Positions 15,881 to 24,480 of a DNA stretch of 64,000 nucleotides are shown one piece after another. The notes below the pieces were generated by a model, which ran no database searches, was not told where the DNA came from, and worked only from the letters and a program-made list of their open reading frames with translations. Where the stretch lies: NCBI RefSeq assembly GCF_024159265.1, contig NZ_JAMYWY010000001.1, forward strand, positions 5,208,001-5,272,000, given 5' to 3'. Made by a program: the position numbers and the translations under genes. Position 1 is the stretch's first letter. Each line of letters begins with the position of its first letter. Source of the DNA: Paenibacillus sp. 1781tsa1 (GTDB lineage: Bacteria; Bacillota; Bacilli; Paenibacillales; Paenibacillaceae).

Positions 15881-16909
15881 ATGCGTACATTCAAAAAGAT
15901 AGCTATCCTAGCAACGATGACGGTGATATTGACCACACTACTCAGTGCATGCGGAAGCAATGCTACAACACCTGCGAGTGGCGGAGGTACATCCAGTAGT
16001 GAGGGGCAAGATGCTGCGAAGGTGGATAAAATCATGGTGTCCGAGGTGTATCACAATCTGCTCTACCTTCCGCTCTATGTAGCGAATAACCAAGGATTTC
16101 TAAAGGAGAATCGCATTGAGCTATCCTCCATCCGCGCTGCCGGAAGTGGACCAACAGCATTGTCTTCGGTCATCTCAGGCGAGTCTGCATTCTCCTTCCA
16201 CGGTCCTGAGCATGTCGCATTCGCGAATGCAAAGGGCGGCGATGCTCGCTCATTGGTCCTTCTGTCCGGCAGTGCTCCTGTATGGGCGGTTGCACGAGAA
16301 GGAGTAACGGTGGACACAACAGAGGATTTCAAAGGTAAAACCATTGTTGTAGGTTTGGCACCTACAAGCTCCAACAGCTTACTGCGGAAGCTTTTCGCTG
16401 ACAACAACATTGATATCGACACAGACGTGACGATCACCGAGGTTCAGAATGGCTCCGAGCTTGGTGCTGTATTAGCCGGCAAAGCCGATATTGCTATCGT
16501 TTACGAACCCCAACTGGATCAAGGCGTCGCAGAGGGGCTGCATATCGTCCATGATTTCACGAAGGATTATCCTGACTTCGCCTTTGCAACGATGAATACA
16601 ACCGCAAGCTTCATTGAGGAGAATCCTGACCTCACCCAGCGCTTCGTCACCTCCATCGAGCAAGCCCTGGACTATATTCAATCGAATCCTGATGGTGCCA
16701 AAGCAGTCGCTGTGAAGGAGTTCCCCAATCTGGACAAAGAAGTCGTGGAACAAGCCGTACAACGTATGATTGACAGCAAGGTATACCCTGCTGAGGGGCT
16801 CATCAACGAATCAGCTTTTAACACCGCAATCGATATGCAGCGCTTCATCGGCAATCTGAAGGAAGAACTCGCTTACGAAGATATTATCGATTCAAGCTTC
16901 ACCAAATAG
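15881..16909 (+). CDS. NitT/TauT-type ABC substrate-binding lipoprotein (NMT1/ThiY-like fold)
   Basis: A 342-residue protein with a signal peptide and lipobox LLSAC (Cys 24), then a Gly/Ser linker. The mature domain reads VSEVYHNLLYLPLYVANNQGFLKENRIELSSIRAAGSGPTALSSVISGESAFSFHGPEHVAFA, the pattern of NMT1/THI5-like and SsuA/ThiY-like binding proteins. FKGKTIVVGLAPTSSNSLLRKL is the usual second motif. It captures a small heterocyclic or sulfonate-like ligand outside the cell; the amidase and RidA genes downstream suggest a nitrogen compound with an amide bond. GGGGCCTG lies ahead of the ATG. Confidence 0.9.
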   Translation: MRTFKKIAILATMTVILTTLLSACGSNATTPASGGGTSSSEGQDAAKVDKIMVSEVYHNLLYLPLYVANNQGFLKENRIELSSIRAAGSGPTALSSVISGESAFSFHGPEHVAFANAKGGDARSLVLLSGSAPVWAVAREGVTVDTTEDFKGKTIVVGLAPTSSNSLLRKLFADNNIDIDTDVTITEVQNGSELGAVLAGKADIAIVYEPQLDQGVAEGLHIVHDFTKDYPDFAFATMNTTASFIEENPDLTQRFVTSIEQALDYIQSNPDGAKAVAVKEFPNLDKEVVEQAVQRMIDSKVYPAEGLINESAFNTAIDMQRFIGNLKEELAYEDIIDSSFTK

Positions 16910-16929
16910 AGAGAGAAAGGGTGATTACT

Positions 16930-17106
16930 CTGAAACAGGACGACTATCTCACACACCGCCGTACGGAAAATGCGAAATACACGAACGGAGTTATTACGAG
17001 CGAGGAGCTTGCTCTATTTACAGCCGACTTGGAGCTGATTCGAGGTTTCAAGTTGCCAGAAGAAGTCGGTCCCAATGCTCCGCATAGGAGGGTGCCTCGG
17101 CGATGA
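16930..17106 (+). CDS. AtzG/GatC-like small amidase partner (possible CTG start)
   Basis: A protein of about 58 residues immediately before, and overlapping by four bases (ATGA), the amidase gene. Its C-terminus (LELIRGFKLPEEVGPNAPHR) resembles the tail of AtzG/DUF4089 proteins. Those short helical partners wrap around amidases in the way GatC wraps GatA. Two starts are possible: GTG at 16921, which sits inside the ribosome site, or CTG at 16930 with AAAGGGTGAT ideally placed upstream. I favour CTG. The likeness is from memory of the family and rests on a short stretch. Confidence 0.55.
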   Translation: MKQDDYLTHRRTENAKYTNGVITSEELALFTADLELIRGFKLPEEVGPNAPHRRVPRR

Positions 17107-18479
17107 TTACGAAACCACTGAACGAGCTGACCATTGCTGAAGCCGCAACATTGATTAAAAACAAGACGATATCTCCTGTTGAGCTTACAGAGTCCTATTT
17201 GAAACGAATTGAGAATCTAGAGCCTGCTGTGCAAGCCTTCGTTACAGTCACTGCGGAACAAGCCTTGCAGGCCGCAAAAGAGTCTGAGCGTAAGCTAATG
17301 AATGGCAACTATCTCGGCCCTCTGCATGGCATTCCCTATGGAGCGAAAGACATTATCCATACCGCTGGCATACGCACCTCGGCTGGATCTAGTACCTATC
17401 CTGACTTCATACCAGAGACGAATGCTACTGTCATTGATAAGTTGCAGGCTGCCGGCGCTATCCTCCTAGGTAAGACAACAACAACGGAGTATGCGTTTCA
17501 GGGAGGAGAGCCGCCAACCCGCAACCCGTGGAATCTAGAACATACCCCAGGCGGTTCCAGTTCAGGCTCCGCCGCTGCTGTAGCGGCTGGCATGGCCTCC
17601 TTCACACTCGGAACACAGACCTTTGGATCTCTGCTTAGACCCGCAGCTTACAACGGATTAACCTGTATGAAGCCAACTTACGGCAGGGTTAGCCGTAATG
17701 GTGTCATCACAGCCAGTTGGAGCCTGGATCATATTGGCGCCTTCACTCGATCTGCACAAGATAACGCAATCGTTCTGGAAGCGATGGCCGGGCAAGATGA
17801 GCTGGACTCCTTCACGCTTCCTTATGGCAAGCCAGACTTAACAAGTGCTCTTGAGCATCCTATTTCAGGAATGGTGATCGGGCTACCGAGCAACTTCTTC
17901 CAGACCGATGAACCGGCGATTTTGTTAGCAGTAGAGTCGGCAATCGCTGTGCTTGAGAAGCTGGGCATGCAATGGAAGAAAGTTGACCTGCCTTCTTATA
18001 TGGAAGAAACCATTGCTGCTCATCGTACGGTTATGCGAGCGGAAGCTGCCGCCTTCCATCAGGAACGCTTCGCGGAAGCCTCTGATCGTTACGGCCACAC
18101 AATGCGGGAACAGCTTGAGCTCGGCTACCGGACGAGTGCTGTTGATTATTTGCAGGCACAGCGCATTCGAACGATATTCCGCAGCGAGATGATGATGCTT
18201 TTCGATGAAGTGGATGTGTTATTGACTCCATCAACGCCGTATGTGGCCCCTTATGGCTACAAGACGGGTAGTCCCATTTTCAACGGACCATTTACCAATA
18301 CAGGGCTACCATCCATTACCGTTCCCATCGGATTCGATACTTCCTCAGGGAAGCAACTACCAATCGGCATGCAACTTGCTGGTCCACTCATGCGAGAAGA
18401 CCGCTTGTTGTCCATCGCCCATCATTATCAGAAGACTACGAACTGGCATCAGTTAACACCCAATATACACCCTCACTAG
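17103..18479 (+). CDS. Amidase signature family enzyme (AtzE/GatA-like)
   Basis: A 458-residue amidase. The Ser-cisSer-Lys triad is readable: Lys82 in GIPYGAKDIIHTAG, the cis-Ser in PGGSSSGS (residues 149-156) and nucleophile Ser176 in GTQTFGSLLRPA. The usual GTDTGGS is changed to GTQTFGS, so Asp is replaced by Gln and one Gly by Phe beside the nucleophile, which may alter specificity. The enzyme hydrolyses a carboxamide to acid plus ammonia in the cytoplasm. The operon context implies that the imported compound is the substrate. AGGAGGGTG lies upstream of the ATG. It is not part of a gatCAB locus. Confidence 0.9.
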   Translation: MITKPLNELTIAEAATLIKNKTISPVELTESYLKRIENLEPAVQAFVTVTAEQALQAAKESERKLMNGNYLGPLHGIPYGAKDIIHTAGIRTSAGSSTYPDFIPETNATVIDKLQAAGAILLGKTTTTEYAFQGGEPPTRNPWNLEHTPGGSSSGSAAAVAAGMASFTLGTQTFGSLLRPAAYNGLTCMKPTYGRVSRNGVITASWSLDHIGAFTRSAQDNAIVLEAMAGQDELDSFTLPYGKPDLTSALEHPISGMVIGLPSNFFQTDEPAILLAVESAIAVLEKLGMQWKKVDLPSYMEETIAAHRTVMRAEAAAFHQERFAEASDRYGHTMREQLELGYRTSAVDYLQAQRIRTIFRSEMMMLFDEVDVLLTPSTPYVAPYGYKTGSPIFNGPFTNTGLPSITVPIGFDTSSGKQLPIGMQLAGPLMREDRLLSIAHHYQKTTNWHQLTPNIHPH

Positions 18480-18498
18480 GAAAGGAATGATAACTTCT

Positions 18499-18885
18499 AT
18501 GTCTACCATCATACATGCCAGTACAGCACCCAAGTTCCCACTTCCTTTCTCCCACGCTGTCCGTGCAGGAGATATGGTCTACGTCGCAGGTCAAGTAGGC
18601 GTTGATCCACAGACACTTGAGCCTATCGGCGGCATTAAAGAGCAGACTGAGCAGTGCATTCGCAATATTGAGGTTATCCTGCAAGAAGCCGGACTTACAC
18701 TGGATCATATCGTGAAGGCAACGACTCATCTGGCACGAGTGGAGGATCAGCCCGAATACAACGAGGTATATGCGCGAATGATTAAACAACCCTATCCCGC
18801 CCGTATTACCGTATTCAGCGGGTTAGGCCCTTATTTAATTGAAATGGAAGTGCTAGCTTATGCACCATCCGTTCGTGGAGAGTAG
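18499..18885 (+). CDS. RidA/YjgF/UK114 family protein
   Basis: A 128-residue protein with the family pattern: FSHAVRAGDMVYVAGQVGVDPQT, then GGIKEQTEQCIRNIEVILQEAGLTLDHIVKATTHLARVEDQPEYNEVY and PARITVFSGL with the conserved Arg that salt-bridges imine carboxylates. RidA proteins hydrolyse reactive enamine/imine intermediates or act as deaminases in ring-cleavage pathways. It closes the amidase operon, so it may act on the product or a ring-opened intermediate. I start at 18499, with AAAGGA twelve bases upstream. The ATG at 18487 abuts that site. Confidence 0.88.
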   Translation: MSTIIHASTAPKFPLPFSHAVRAGDMVYVAGQVGVDPQTLEPIGGIKEQTEQCIRNIEVILQEAGLTLDHIVKATTHLARVEDQPEYNEVYARMIKQPYPARITVFSGLGPYLIEMEVLAYAPSVRGE

Positions 18886-18893
18886 CACATCAC

Positions 18894-18933
18894 ACAAAAA
18901 AAGCATCTGTACCCTACGATAGGTACAGATGCT
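18894..18933. terminator. Convergent terminator between ridA and MCP gene
   Basis: A 12-bp perfect stem AGCATCTGTACC / GGTACAGATGCT. On the minus strand it is followed by seven T, so it mainly stops the chemoreceptor transcript and may also end the ridA operon. Confidence 0.8.
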
Positions 18934-18943
18934 CACATTGTCG

Positions 18944-18981
18944 GAAAAGCCCGGTTCTCTTTTGAGAAACGGGTTTCTTTC
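18944..18981 (-). terminator. Second terminator-like hairpin after MCP gene
   Basis: Minus-strand stem CCCGTTTCTC / GAGAACCGGG (one mismatch) with a CTTTT tail, directly behind the chemoreceptor stop codon and in tandem with the stronger hairpin next to it. Confidence 0.6.
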
Positions 18982-18987
18982 GTATTC

Positions 18988-21060
18988 CTACTTTATTTTG
19001 AATCGGGATGATTCCTCGGCAAGTTGTTTGGTCAGCCCATCAATTCTCTGCACCATATCCGCCAAATGTTCTGTCATACCGGACTGCTCCTGCATCGTCG
19101 CTGTGACTTCTTCCACAGACGCGGATACTTCTTCACCGGAAGCGGACAGATTCTGTGCAGCTCCAATGACGTCATCCTTATCACGTTCAATGGATTGGAT
19201 CTCAGTGGCAATGGCCTGAACCTGGCTCATCATCTCATTCATATTCTCGGTGACAAAATTGAATGTCTCCTTGGTCTGGCTCACACTGCTCTTATGCTGT
19301 TCCGCAATATCCTCAATAGCCTGAACACTTCTGTTATTCTGCTCCACGTGATTAATTGTCTGCATGACAATTCGGTTGATATCCTCCGATTGCGCTGTCG
19401 TCTGCTCTGCCAGCTTGCGAATCTCGGAAGCAACCACGGCGAAGCCGCGCCCTTGCTCACCCGCTCTTGCAGCCTCAATGGAAGCATTCAACGCAAGTAA
19501 TTTCGTCTGATTCGCAATTTCGGCAATGGTACCTGTAATCTGGTGAATGCCCGAGGAGCTTTCAGCGAGTTGCACTGTAATTTTGGAGATGTTGCCAACT
19601 TCGATCTCGTTCTGCCCGTTCACCGCAATGAGCGCATCAATAACTTCATGATTATTTTTGAATGCATCTGTAATTTCATCTGCCTTGAGCATAACGGACT
19701 GCGACATCTCATTCACGTTCTCAATCTTGTTACCGACATTCATGAATTTATCAACAATGGATTCGGTATCGTTCGCCTGGGACTCCATAGCTCGTGAAAT
19801 CTCAAATGCTGTTGTCGTTGTTTCGGCAATAGTGGTCGAGGTTTGCTGAGTGGACTTTTCCAGCTCGGATGTACTTGTTTTCAGGATGCCGATGGAATGG
19901 TTCATGCTGGAGATCAGTTGTTTGTTCCCCTCGGCCATGGTATTGAAGCTGTCTGCCAATACTTTAAATTCCCCACTATACTTCCCTTGTGCCTGTACAG
20001 TAAGATCTCCTCCAGCCAACTGTTTGAACAACAGTGTGATTCGGCTAATCGGTCTAGTTACCAGTTGCGAGATTAGGATACCTGCGATGACCGACACCGC
20101 AATAGCGCTGAACAGAACAATGTACATTTGATTCGCCATCCCTGTCAGCGGCCTTTTCACATCTTCATACGTATCCTCCACAATGACAGTCCAATCGGAT
20201 TTCGGAATTTTGGAGTAGAAAACCACTTTTTCCTCCGTGCTCGCCTCCCCTTGTTGCAACTGCTCATTGGCAGGCAGATCAATCAGCGACTGATACTCAG
20301 AGGAATCCATCTTCTGACCAATCATTTTCTCATCTGCTGAATTAAAAATAACCAGGCCTAAACGATCCAGAATAATAACTTTTCCCTCTTCGTTGATCTT
20401 GACGTTCTGTAACTGGTTGACGAAAAATGAAGTCGAGGCAGTCGTCGCAAGCACGCCTTTCACTTCTTTGTTATCACCGTAGATCGGCATCGCAAAGACG
20501 GTCCCCAGCGTTCCCAGAGATTCAGAGATTACACCTTCGCTGACATAGTTGTGCCCTTGAAGTGCCTGCTGAAAATACGTGCGTGTGGCACGTTCCCCAC
20601 CGACCACTTCGGGATTGTTTGCTGCAACCACAACGCCTTCACGATCCAGGAGAATGATAACGCTACTGCCCTCCATTCCTGTCAGGCTGTCTGCCAATAT
20701 GCCATTGGCCTTGTTCACCAGTTCGCTATTTTCCGAAAAAAACGCATCATCACTCTGTCCTGCTGTATCTCGAATCTCCAGCAAATCTTGGAAGGTCCGA
20801 TGTGTTGTAATTAGAAACGCGGACTGCTCCTCCAGACTTAGTGAAGTAAATAAACCTGCTCCAATCCGGTCAGAAGTTGACTGGATCTCATCCTTGCTTT
20901 TGTCCAGTGTGATCTCTTCTGCCACTTTGTAACACAGCACAGCCGTCACGGCCAGTACGATGCAGACCAGAATACTGATCATCATCGGCAATTTGAACCG
21001 AAAAGACATGTTGGTCAAGCGTTGCCTCGCTTTTGCAAATAACATGAATACATTCACCAT
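18988..21060 (-). CDS. Methyl-accepting chemotaxis protein with dCache sensor
   Basis: A 690-residue transmembrane chemoreceptor. It has a first membrane helix at residues 24-46 and an extracellular dCache-type sensor to about residue 300 (VIILLDREGVVVAANNPEVVGGERATRTYFQQALQG; later YSKIPKSDWTVIVEDTYEDV). A second helix (YIVLFSAIAVSVIAGILIS) is followed by a HAMP domain (RPISRITLLFKQLAGGDLTV). The cytoplasmic signalling hairpin carries the conserved tip IEAARAGEQGRGFAVVASEIRKLAEQT, which contacts CheA/CheW. It senses an unknown small ligand, possibly an amino acid. GAGGATGG precedes the ATG. Confidence 0.95.
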   Translation of the reverse strand: MVNVFMLFAKARQRLTNMSFRFKLPMMISILVCIVLAVTAVLCYKVAEEITLDKSKDEIQSTSDRIGAGLFTSLSLEEQSAFLITTHRTFQDLLEIRDTAGQSDDAFFSENSELVNKANGILADSLTGMEGSSVIILLDREGVVVAANNPEVVGGERATRTYFQQALQGHNYVSEGVISESLGTLGTVFAMPIYGDNKEVKGVLATTASTSFFVNQLQNVKINEEGKVIILDRLGLVIFNSADEKMIGQKMDSSEYQSLIDLPANEQLQQGEASTEEKVVFYSKIPKSDWTVIVEDTYEDVKRPLTGMANQMYIVLFSAIAVSVIAGILISQLVTRPISRITLLFKQLAGGDLTVQAQGKYSGEFKVLADSFNTMAEGNKQLISSMNHSIGILKTSTSELEKSTQQTSTTIAETTTTAFEISRAMESQANDTESIVDKFMNVGNKIENVNEMSQSVMLKADEITDAFKNNHEVIDALIAVNGQNEIEVGNISKITVQLAESSSGIHQITGTIAEIANQTKLLALNASIEAARAGEQGRGFAVVASEIRKLAEQTTAQSEDINRIVMQTINHVEQNNRSVQAIEDIAEQHKSSVSQTKETFNFVTENMNEMMSQVQAIATEIQSIERDKDDVIGAAQNLSASGEEVSASVEEVTATMQEQSGMTEHLADMVQRIDGLTKQLAEESSRFKIK

Positions 21061-21210
21061 CCATCCTCATTCTTGTTGGGACCCATATAATATGGGATAA
21101 CTTTATATCGGTTGTTATTAAATAAACGTCCAGTACAGAAAACGCTTTCAAAAATATTTTCCTTATTCTTTGGAAGCGGATAACTGTAGGTTCAAGATCG
21201 GTGTTGACGA

Positions 21211-21501
21211 TTGGAAAATATAGACTTTGGGTTAATACAAAATATGACATCAACATCGATTAATGCTGTATACATATCGTCCCCGATTCTGATCATCGTA
21301 TGGATTTCAAGACGAAGCTATAAGCTAACCATAACGTTTATGAGCCTGGCTCTATTGTTTGACATTGTGTTCTTTCAGAATTTCCTTGTCTTGTTTCACA
21401 TCTTCATGTTGCTCTGTCTGTTGCTCCACAAGCCCAGCAAGGTGTATCTTAAGCAGGAAGGTCCTTCGCGAGATGACAACCAGGAGAATCTGAGGTTATA
21501 G
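21211..21501 (+). pseudogene. Truncated paralogue of the downstream membrane protein
   Basis: The open frame (TTG at 21211, or an ATG at 21244, neither with a good ribosome site) encodes a protein whose residues from about 24 to 83 align with the C-terminal half of the next gene product. Compare RRSYKLTITFMSLALL with KRKFKLTVTFLSLALL, then LLHKPSKVYLK with LLHRPSKLYLK. The N-terminal helix pair present in the intact copy is missing. This looks like a tandem duplication in which the first copy lost its 5' end. It could still be expressed as a short membrane protein. Confidence 0.5.
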
Positions 21502-21527
21502 GTTCGAAGTAGAAGAGGAGAAGTGGT

Positions 21528-21950
21528 ATGGTAAAAACAGCTTTACCCACACTTTTAAATGTCGTGCGCATTTTATTGAGTGTAAAATTGATCTACGTGA
21601 TTGTGTCCTTTATTGTGTTCCTCATCGATTTTAACCAGAACATGGAGGCTTATCTTGCTTTCTCACGCAAAGGAGATGATCTGGCTTACGCCTCTGGCGT
21701 AATCGTAGGCAGAATGTTGTTTATGATTGGACCAAGCTTGCTCGCCGTTATATTCATTACCAAGAGAAAGTTCAAGCTCACCGTCACATTTCTAAGTTTG
21801 GCGCTACTTGTTGCTATTCCCAATGAAAGTAACCTGTTTATCCTGATTCATCTCTTCGCCCTGCTCATCGTGCTCTTGCACCGTCCAAGCAAGTTGTATC
21901 TGAAACGGATGTATACTGGTGGCAATGATGAAGCGGTTGAACAATCTTAA
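21528..21950 (+). CDS. Small integral membrane protein, unknown
   Basis: A 140-residue protein with about four membrane helices (residues 9-35, 55-75, 83-100 and 103-122) and a positively charged tail (RPSKLYLKRMYTGG). I recognise no family. AGAGGAGAAGTGGT lies upstream of the ATG. It follows a truncated paralogue by 26 bp and is followed by a bidirectional terminator. Confidence 0.6.
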   Translation: MVKTALPTLLNVVRILLSVKLIYVIVSFIVFLIDFNQNMEAYLAFSRKGDDLAYASGVIVGRMLFMIGPSLLAVIFITKRKFKLTVTFLSLALLVAIPNESNLFILIHLFALLIVLLHRPSKLYLKRMYTGGNDEAVEQS

Positions 21951-22013
21951 AGTGCTCGCAAGATATGAATCTGGAATATACCGTTGAAGGTACAATAGAT
22001 GATGTTAAAATAA

Positions 22014-22056
22014 AAACAAGGACTTTCCTCAGTCGTACAGGAAGGTCCTTGTTTAT
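22014..22056. terminator. Bidirectional terminator between convergent genes
   Basis: Stem AACAAGGACTTTCCT / AGGAAGGTCCTTGTT with A-rich and T-rich flanks, between the membrane-protein gene and the alcohol dehydrogenase gene. Confidence 0.85.
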
Positions 22057-22084
22057 TACATTCACTATATAAGTGAATCTCCAA

Positions 22085-23248
22085 TTACAGTGCAGCTTGA
22101 TAAATTTGTACTACATCTTCACGCTGCAAGTTTTTGAAGAATCCGAACGGACCAAAGCGCATCGCTTTATCAGCCATCACATCAATCTGACTGTCGTCGA
22201 TGTCATAGTCCGCCAAACGGCTAGGGGCACCAATCGAAGTCCAGAATTTGCGCAGCGCTTCAATGCCTTCTTCAGCAACTTGTTTGTCCGACTTTCCAGT
22301 AGGATTGATATCAAATACATTAACAGCCAAACGTTTGAATCGATCTACATCCACATCCAGATTATGCTTCATCCAGTGTGGGAACAGAATGGCAAGGCCA
22401 CCCCCATGAGGAATGTCATACACGGCCGACACAGCATGTTCAATATTGTGAGATGCCCAGTCTCCAGCAAGCCCCATATTCAGAACATCATTAAGCGCCA
22501 TTGTTCCGCAGTAAAGGATGGTTTCGCGCAGTTCATAGTTTTCCGGATCTTTGATCAGGCGAGGAGCGGTATCGATGACCGTACGAAGAATCGTCTCACA
22601 GAATCCAAGCTGAACCGGTGTATTCGTATCCAGATGGAAATAATGTTCAAACACATGCGACATCATGTCCACCATGCCGTATACCGTCTGATCCAAAGGT
22701 ACGGTGTATGTGAACTCCGGATCAAGAATGGAGAACGCTGGGAATGAATACTCGCTGAACCATGCCCATTTCTCCTGCGTATCCTGATTCGTGATCACTG
22801 AACCGTTATTCATCTCGGAACCTGTCGCTGCCATTGTCAGAATTGTACCCAGTGGAAGTCCGCCTTGCGGAGTTGCTTCGCGCACAACAACATCCCACAT
22901 GTCTCCATCGTATTTGGCCCCTACTGCGATGGCTTTACCACAGTCAAGTACACTGCCGCCGCCAACCGCAAGAACGAGATCAATATTATGTGTTCTGCAT
23001 AACTCTACACCTTTATGAACAGTAGACAGACGAGGGTTCGGTTCTACACCAGCGAGTTCCGTCACCTCTGCTCCAATCTCATTCAACTGGCTGATCACCT
23101 GATCGTACAGGCCGCTGCGCTTGATGCTTCCACCACCATATACAAGCAAAATACGATTTCCGTATTTTGGAACTTCGGTTTGTAGTGCTTGAAGTTGCCC
23201 TTTGCCAAAAATCAGCCGGGTCGGATTATAAAACTGAAAAGATCTCAT
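22085..23248 (-). CDS. Iron-containing alcohol dehydrogenase (butanol dehydrogenase, YugJ/BdhA-like)
   Basis: A 387-residue group III (metal-dependent) alcohol dehydrogenase. The nucleotide-binding GGGS motifs are GGGSIKRSG and GGGSVLDCGKAIAVG. Metal ligands appear as Asp and His in VDMMSHVFEHYF and His in HNIEHAVSAVYDIPHGGGLAILFPHWMKH. It reduces aldehydes such as butyraldehyde or methylglyoxal with NAD(P)H in the cytoplasm. The ATG at 23248, after GGAGGAACATACGTA, gives a length equal to that of YugJ; the longer frame from 23287 is not needed. Single gene. Confidence 0.93.
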   Translation of the reverse strand: MRSFQFYNPTRLIFGKGQLQALQTEVPKYGNRILLVYGGGSIKRSGLYDQVISQLNEIGAEVTELAGVEPNPRLSTVHKGVELCRTHNIDLVLAVGGGSVLDCGKAIAVGAKYDGDMWDVVVREATPQGGLPLGTILTMAATGSEMNNGSVITNQDTQEKWAWFSEYSFPAFSILDPEFTYTVPLDQTVYGMVDMMSHVFEHYFHLDTNTPVQLGFCETILRTVIDTAPRLIKDPENYELRETILYCGTMALNDVLNMGLAGDWASHNIEHAVSAVYDIPHGGGLAILFPHWMKHNLDVDVDRFKRLAVNVFDINPTGKSDKQVAEEGIEALRKFWTSIGAPSRLADYDIDDSQIDVMADKAMRFGPFGFFKNLQREDVVQIYQAAL

Positions 23249-23345
23249 TACGTATGTTCCTCCAAAGAAGTCTGAAATTTTGTGCATCCACCATTATAGT
23301 TCTCTTTATTCGTAAAAACAAATACAGCCAAAAAGGAGATAACAG

Positions 23346-24302
23346 ATGAGTATGGAGTCTACCACATTACAACAACTAATAAAACAAACCATTCATCAAT
23401 ATGTATCCTCGGATGTTCACATTCGAAGTATCAAAAGTAACCCTGTCGGTACGGGATTTCAAGCCGTTGAATTGCTTCGACATTATATTGAATTACTTGT
23501 AAATGGAGTAAACAGGGATATTTCTCTCGTGACCAAGAAGGCCACGTTTATTGAACGCTCTGCCTTGTCCAGATTATTTTTACAAGGAGCAAATGTACCT
23601 TATAGTCTAACAAATGAACCTCATAACAAGGATCGCAGCCTGATCTGTATCCAGGATGTGGACTACCAAACCGATTATAGTCATTTGGATATAAATCTGC
23701 TTCAGAATAAAGAATTACGAGCATTGGCTTACATACACGGAACGAATATGGGGGCAAAAAAAGAATTGCCCTGGATATCTAATGTGGATCGATCTCATAT
23801 CGTTGATATGATAGAAACTCGTTGGAGACCTTCTTGGAAAAACGCCATAGAAAGTCCACCATTCATTGAGGAATTTGGATCAACGCTCATTGGAGAGATT
23901 GAAGCTGTAGCAAGTAGCATCGTAAATGATCTTGAAACTCTTATCGAGGACGAACATACGCATACGCTGATTCATAATGATCTGAATCCCGGCAATGTAT
24001 TGGTACACAACAATGAGGACGTTTATTTTATTGATTGGGAGGAAGCAAGGTATGGCTCCCTGTTCTTCGATATCCCTCTGCGCTGTGCACATATGAGACA
24101 AGTTGAGATCTATCGTGAGGCTCTTAGTTCTCAAGGATACGATATTCCACAAAATCAATTTGAAAAGTACTTCTCCTCGGCATCCCGATATCTTGGAATT
24201 CGTTATATGAGTTGGAACCTTGGAGTTTGGCAACACTCCCCCCAAGCCAAAAACGACTTAAAAAAGTATATGAAAATGGTGACTGAACCTTTGTTCTCCT
24301 GA
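23346..24302 (+). CDS. Aminoglycoside phosphotransferase (APH) fold kinase
   Basis: A 318-residue protein with the APH/choline-kinase catalytic core. The Brenner motif is HNDLNPGNVLV (catalytic Asp) and the metal-binding motif is IDWEEARYGSLFFDI. The N-terminal lobe starts with a P-loop-like stretch (NPVGTGFQAVELLRHYIEL). It transfers phosphate from ATP to a small hydroxylated molecule. I cannot tell an antibiotic from a metabolite target, and resistance should not be assumed. AAAAAGGAG lies before the ATG. It is divergent from the dehydrogenase gene. Confidence 0.8.
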   Translation: MSMESTTLQQLIKQTIHQYVSSDVHIRSIKSNPVGTGFQAVELLRHYIELLVNGVNRDISLVTKKATFIERSALSRLFLQGANVPYSLTNEPHNKDRSLICIQDVDYQTDYSHLDINLLQNKELRALAYIHGTNMGAKKELPWISNVDRSHIVDMIETRWRPSWKNAIESPPFIEEFGSTLIGEIEAVASSIVNDLETLIEDEHTHTLIHNDLNPGNVLVHNNEDVYFIDWEEARYGSLFFDIPLRCAHMRQVEIYREALSSQGYDIPQNQFEKYFSSASRYLGIRYMSWNLGVWQHSPQAKNDLKKYMKMVTEPLFS

Positions 24303-24354
24303 TCACTTCATTTCAGATTAGACGTAAGATGAATTCACTGTCATCCTGAACCCA

Positions 24355-24386
24355 AAAAGCTCCTGCCAGCAAGGTGGCAGGAGCTT
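24355..24386 (-). terminator. Terminator hairpin
   Basis: Stem AAGCTCCTGCC / GGCAGGAGCTT. The T-run is on the minus strand side, so it probably stops the amidohydrolase transcript coming from the right and also marks the end of the kinase gene. Confidence 0.65.
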
Positions 24387-24480
24387 ATACGGCAGGAATT
24401 CAGCGTGAACATCGCATGCTTTCTTGAATGACCTACACGGATGATATTCCCTCAAATATTAAAGTTTCATTATTTACGTT

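Noticed and set aside
23346..24302. Calling the APH-fold protein an aminoglycoside resistance gene
   Set aside because: The fold also covers choline, homoserine and other kinases, and nothing in the sequence or context points to an antibiotic.
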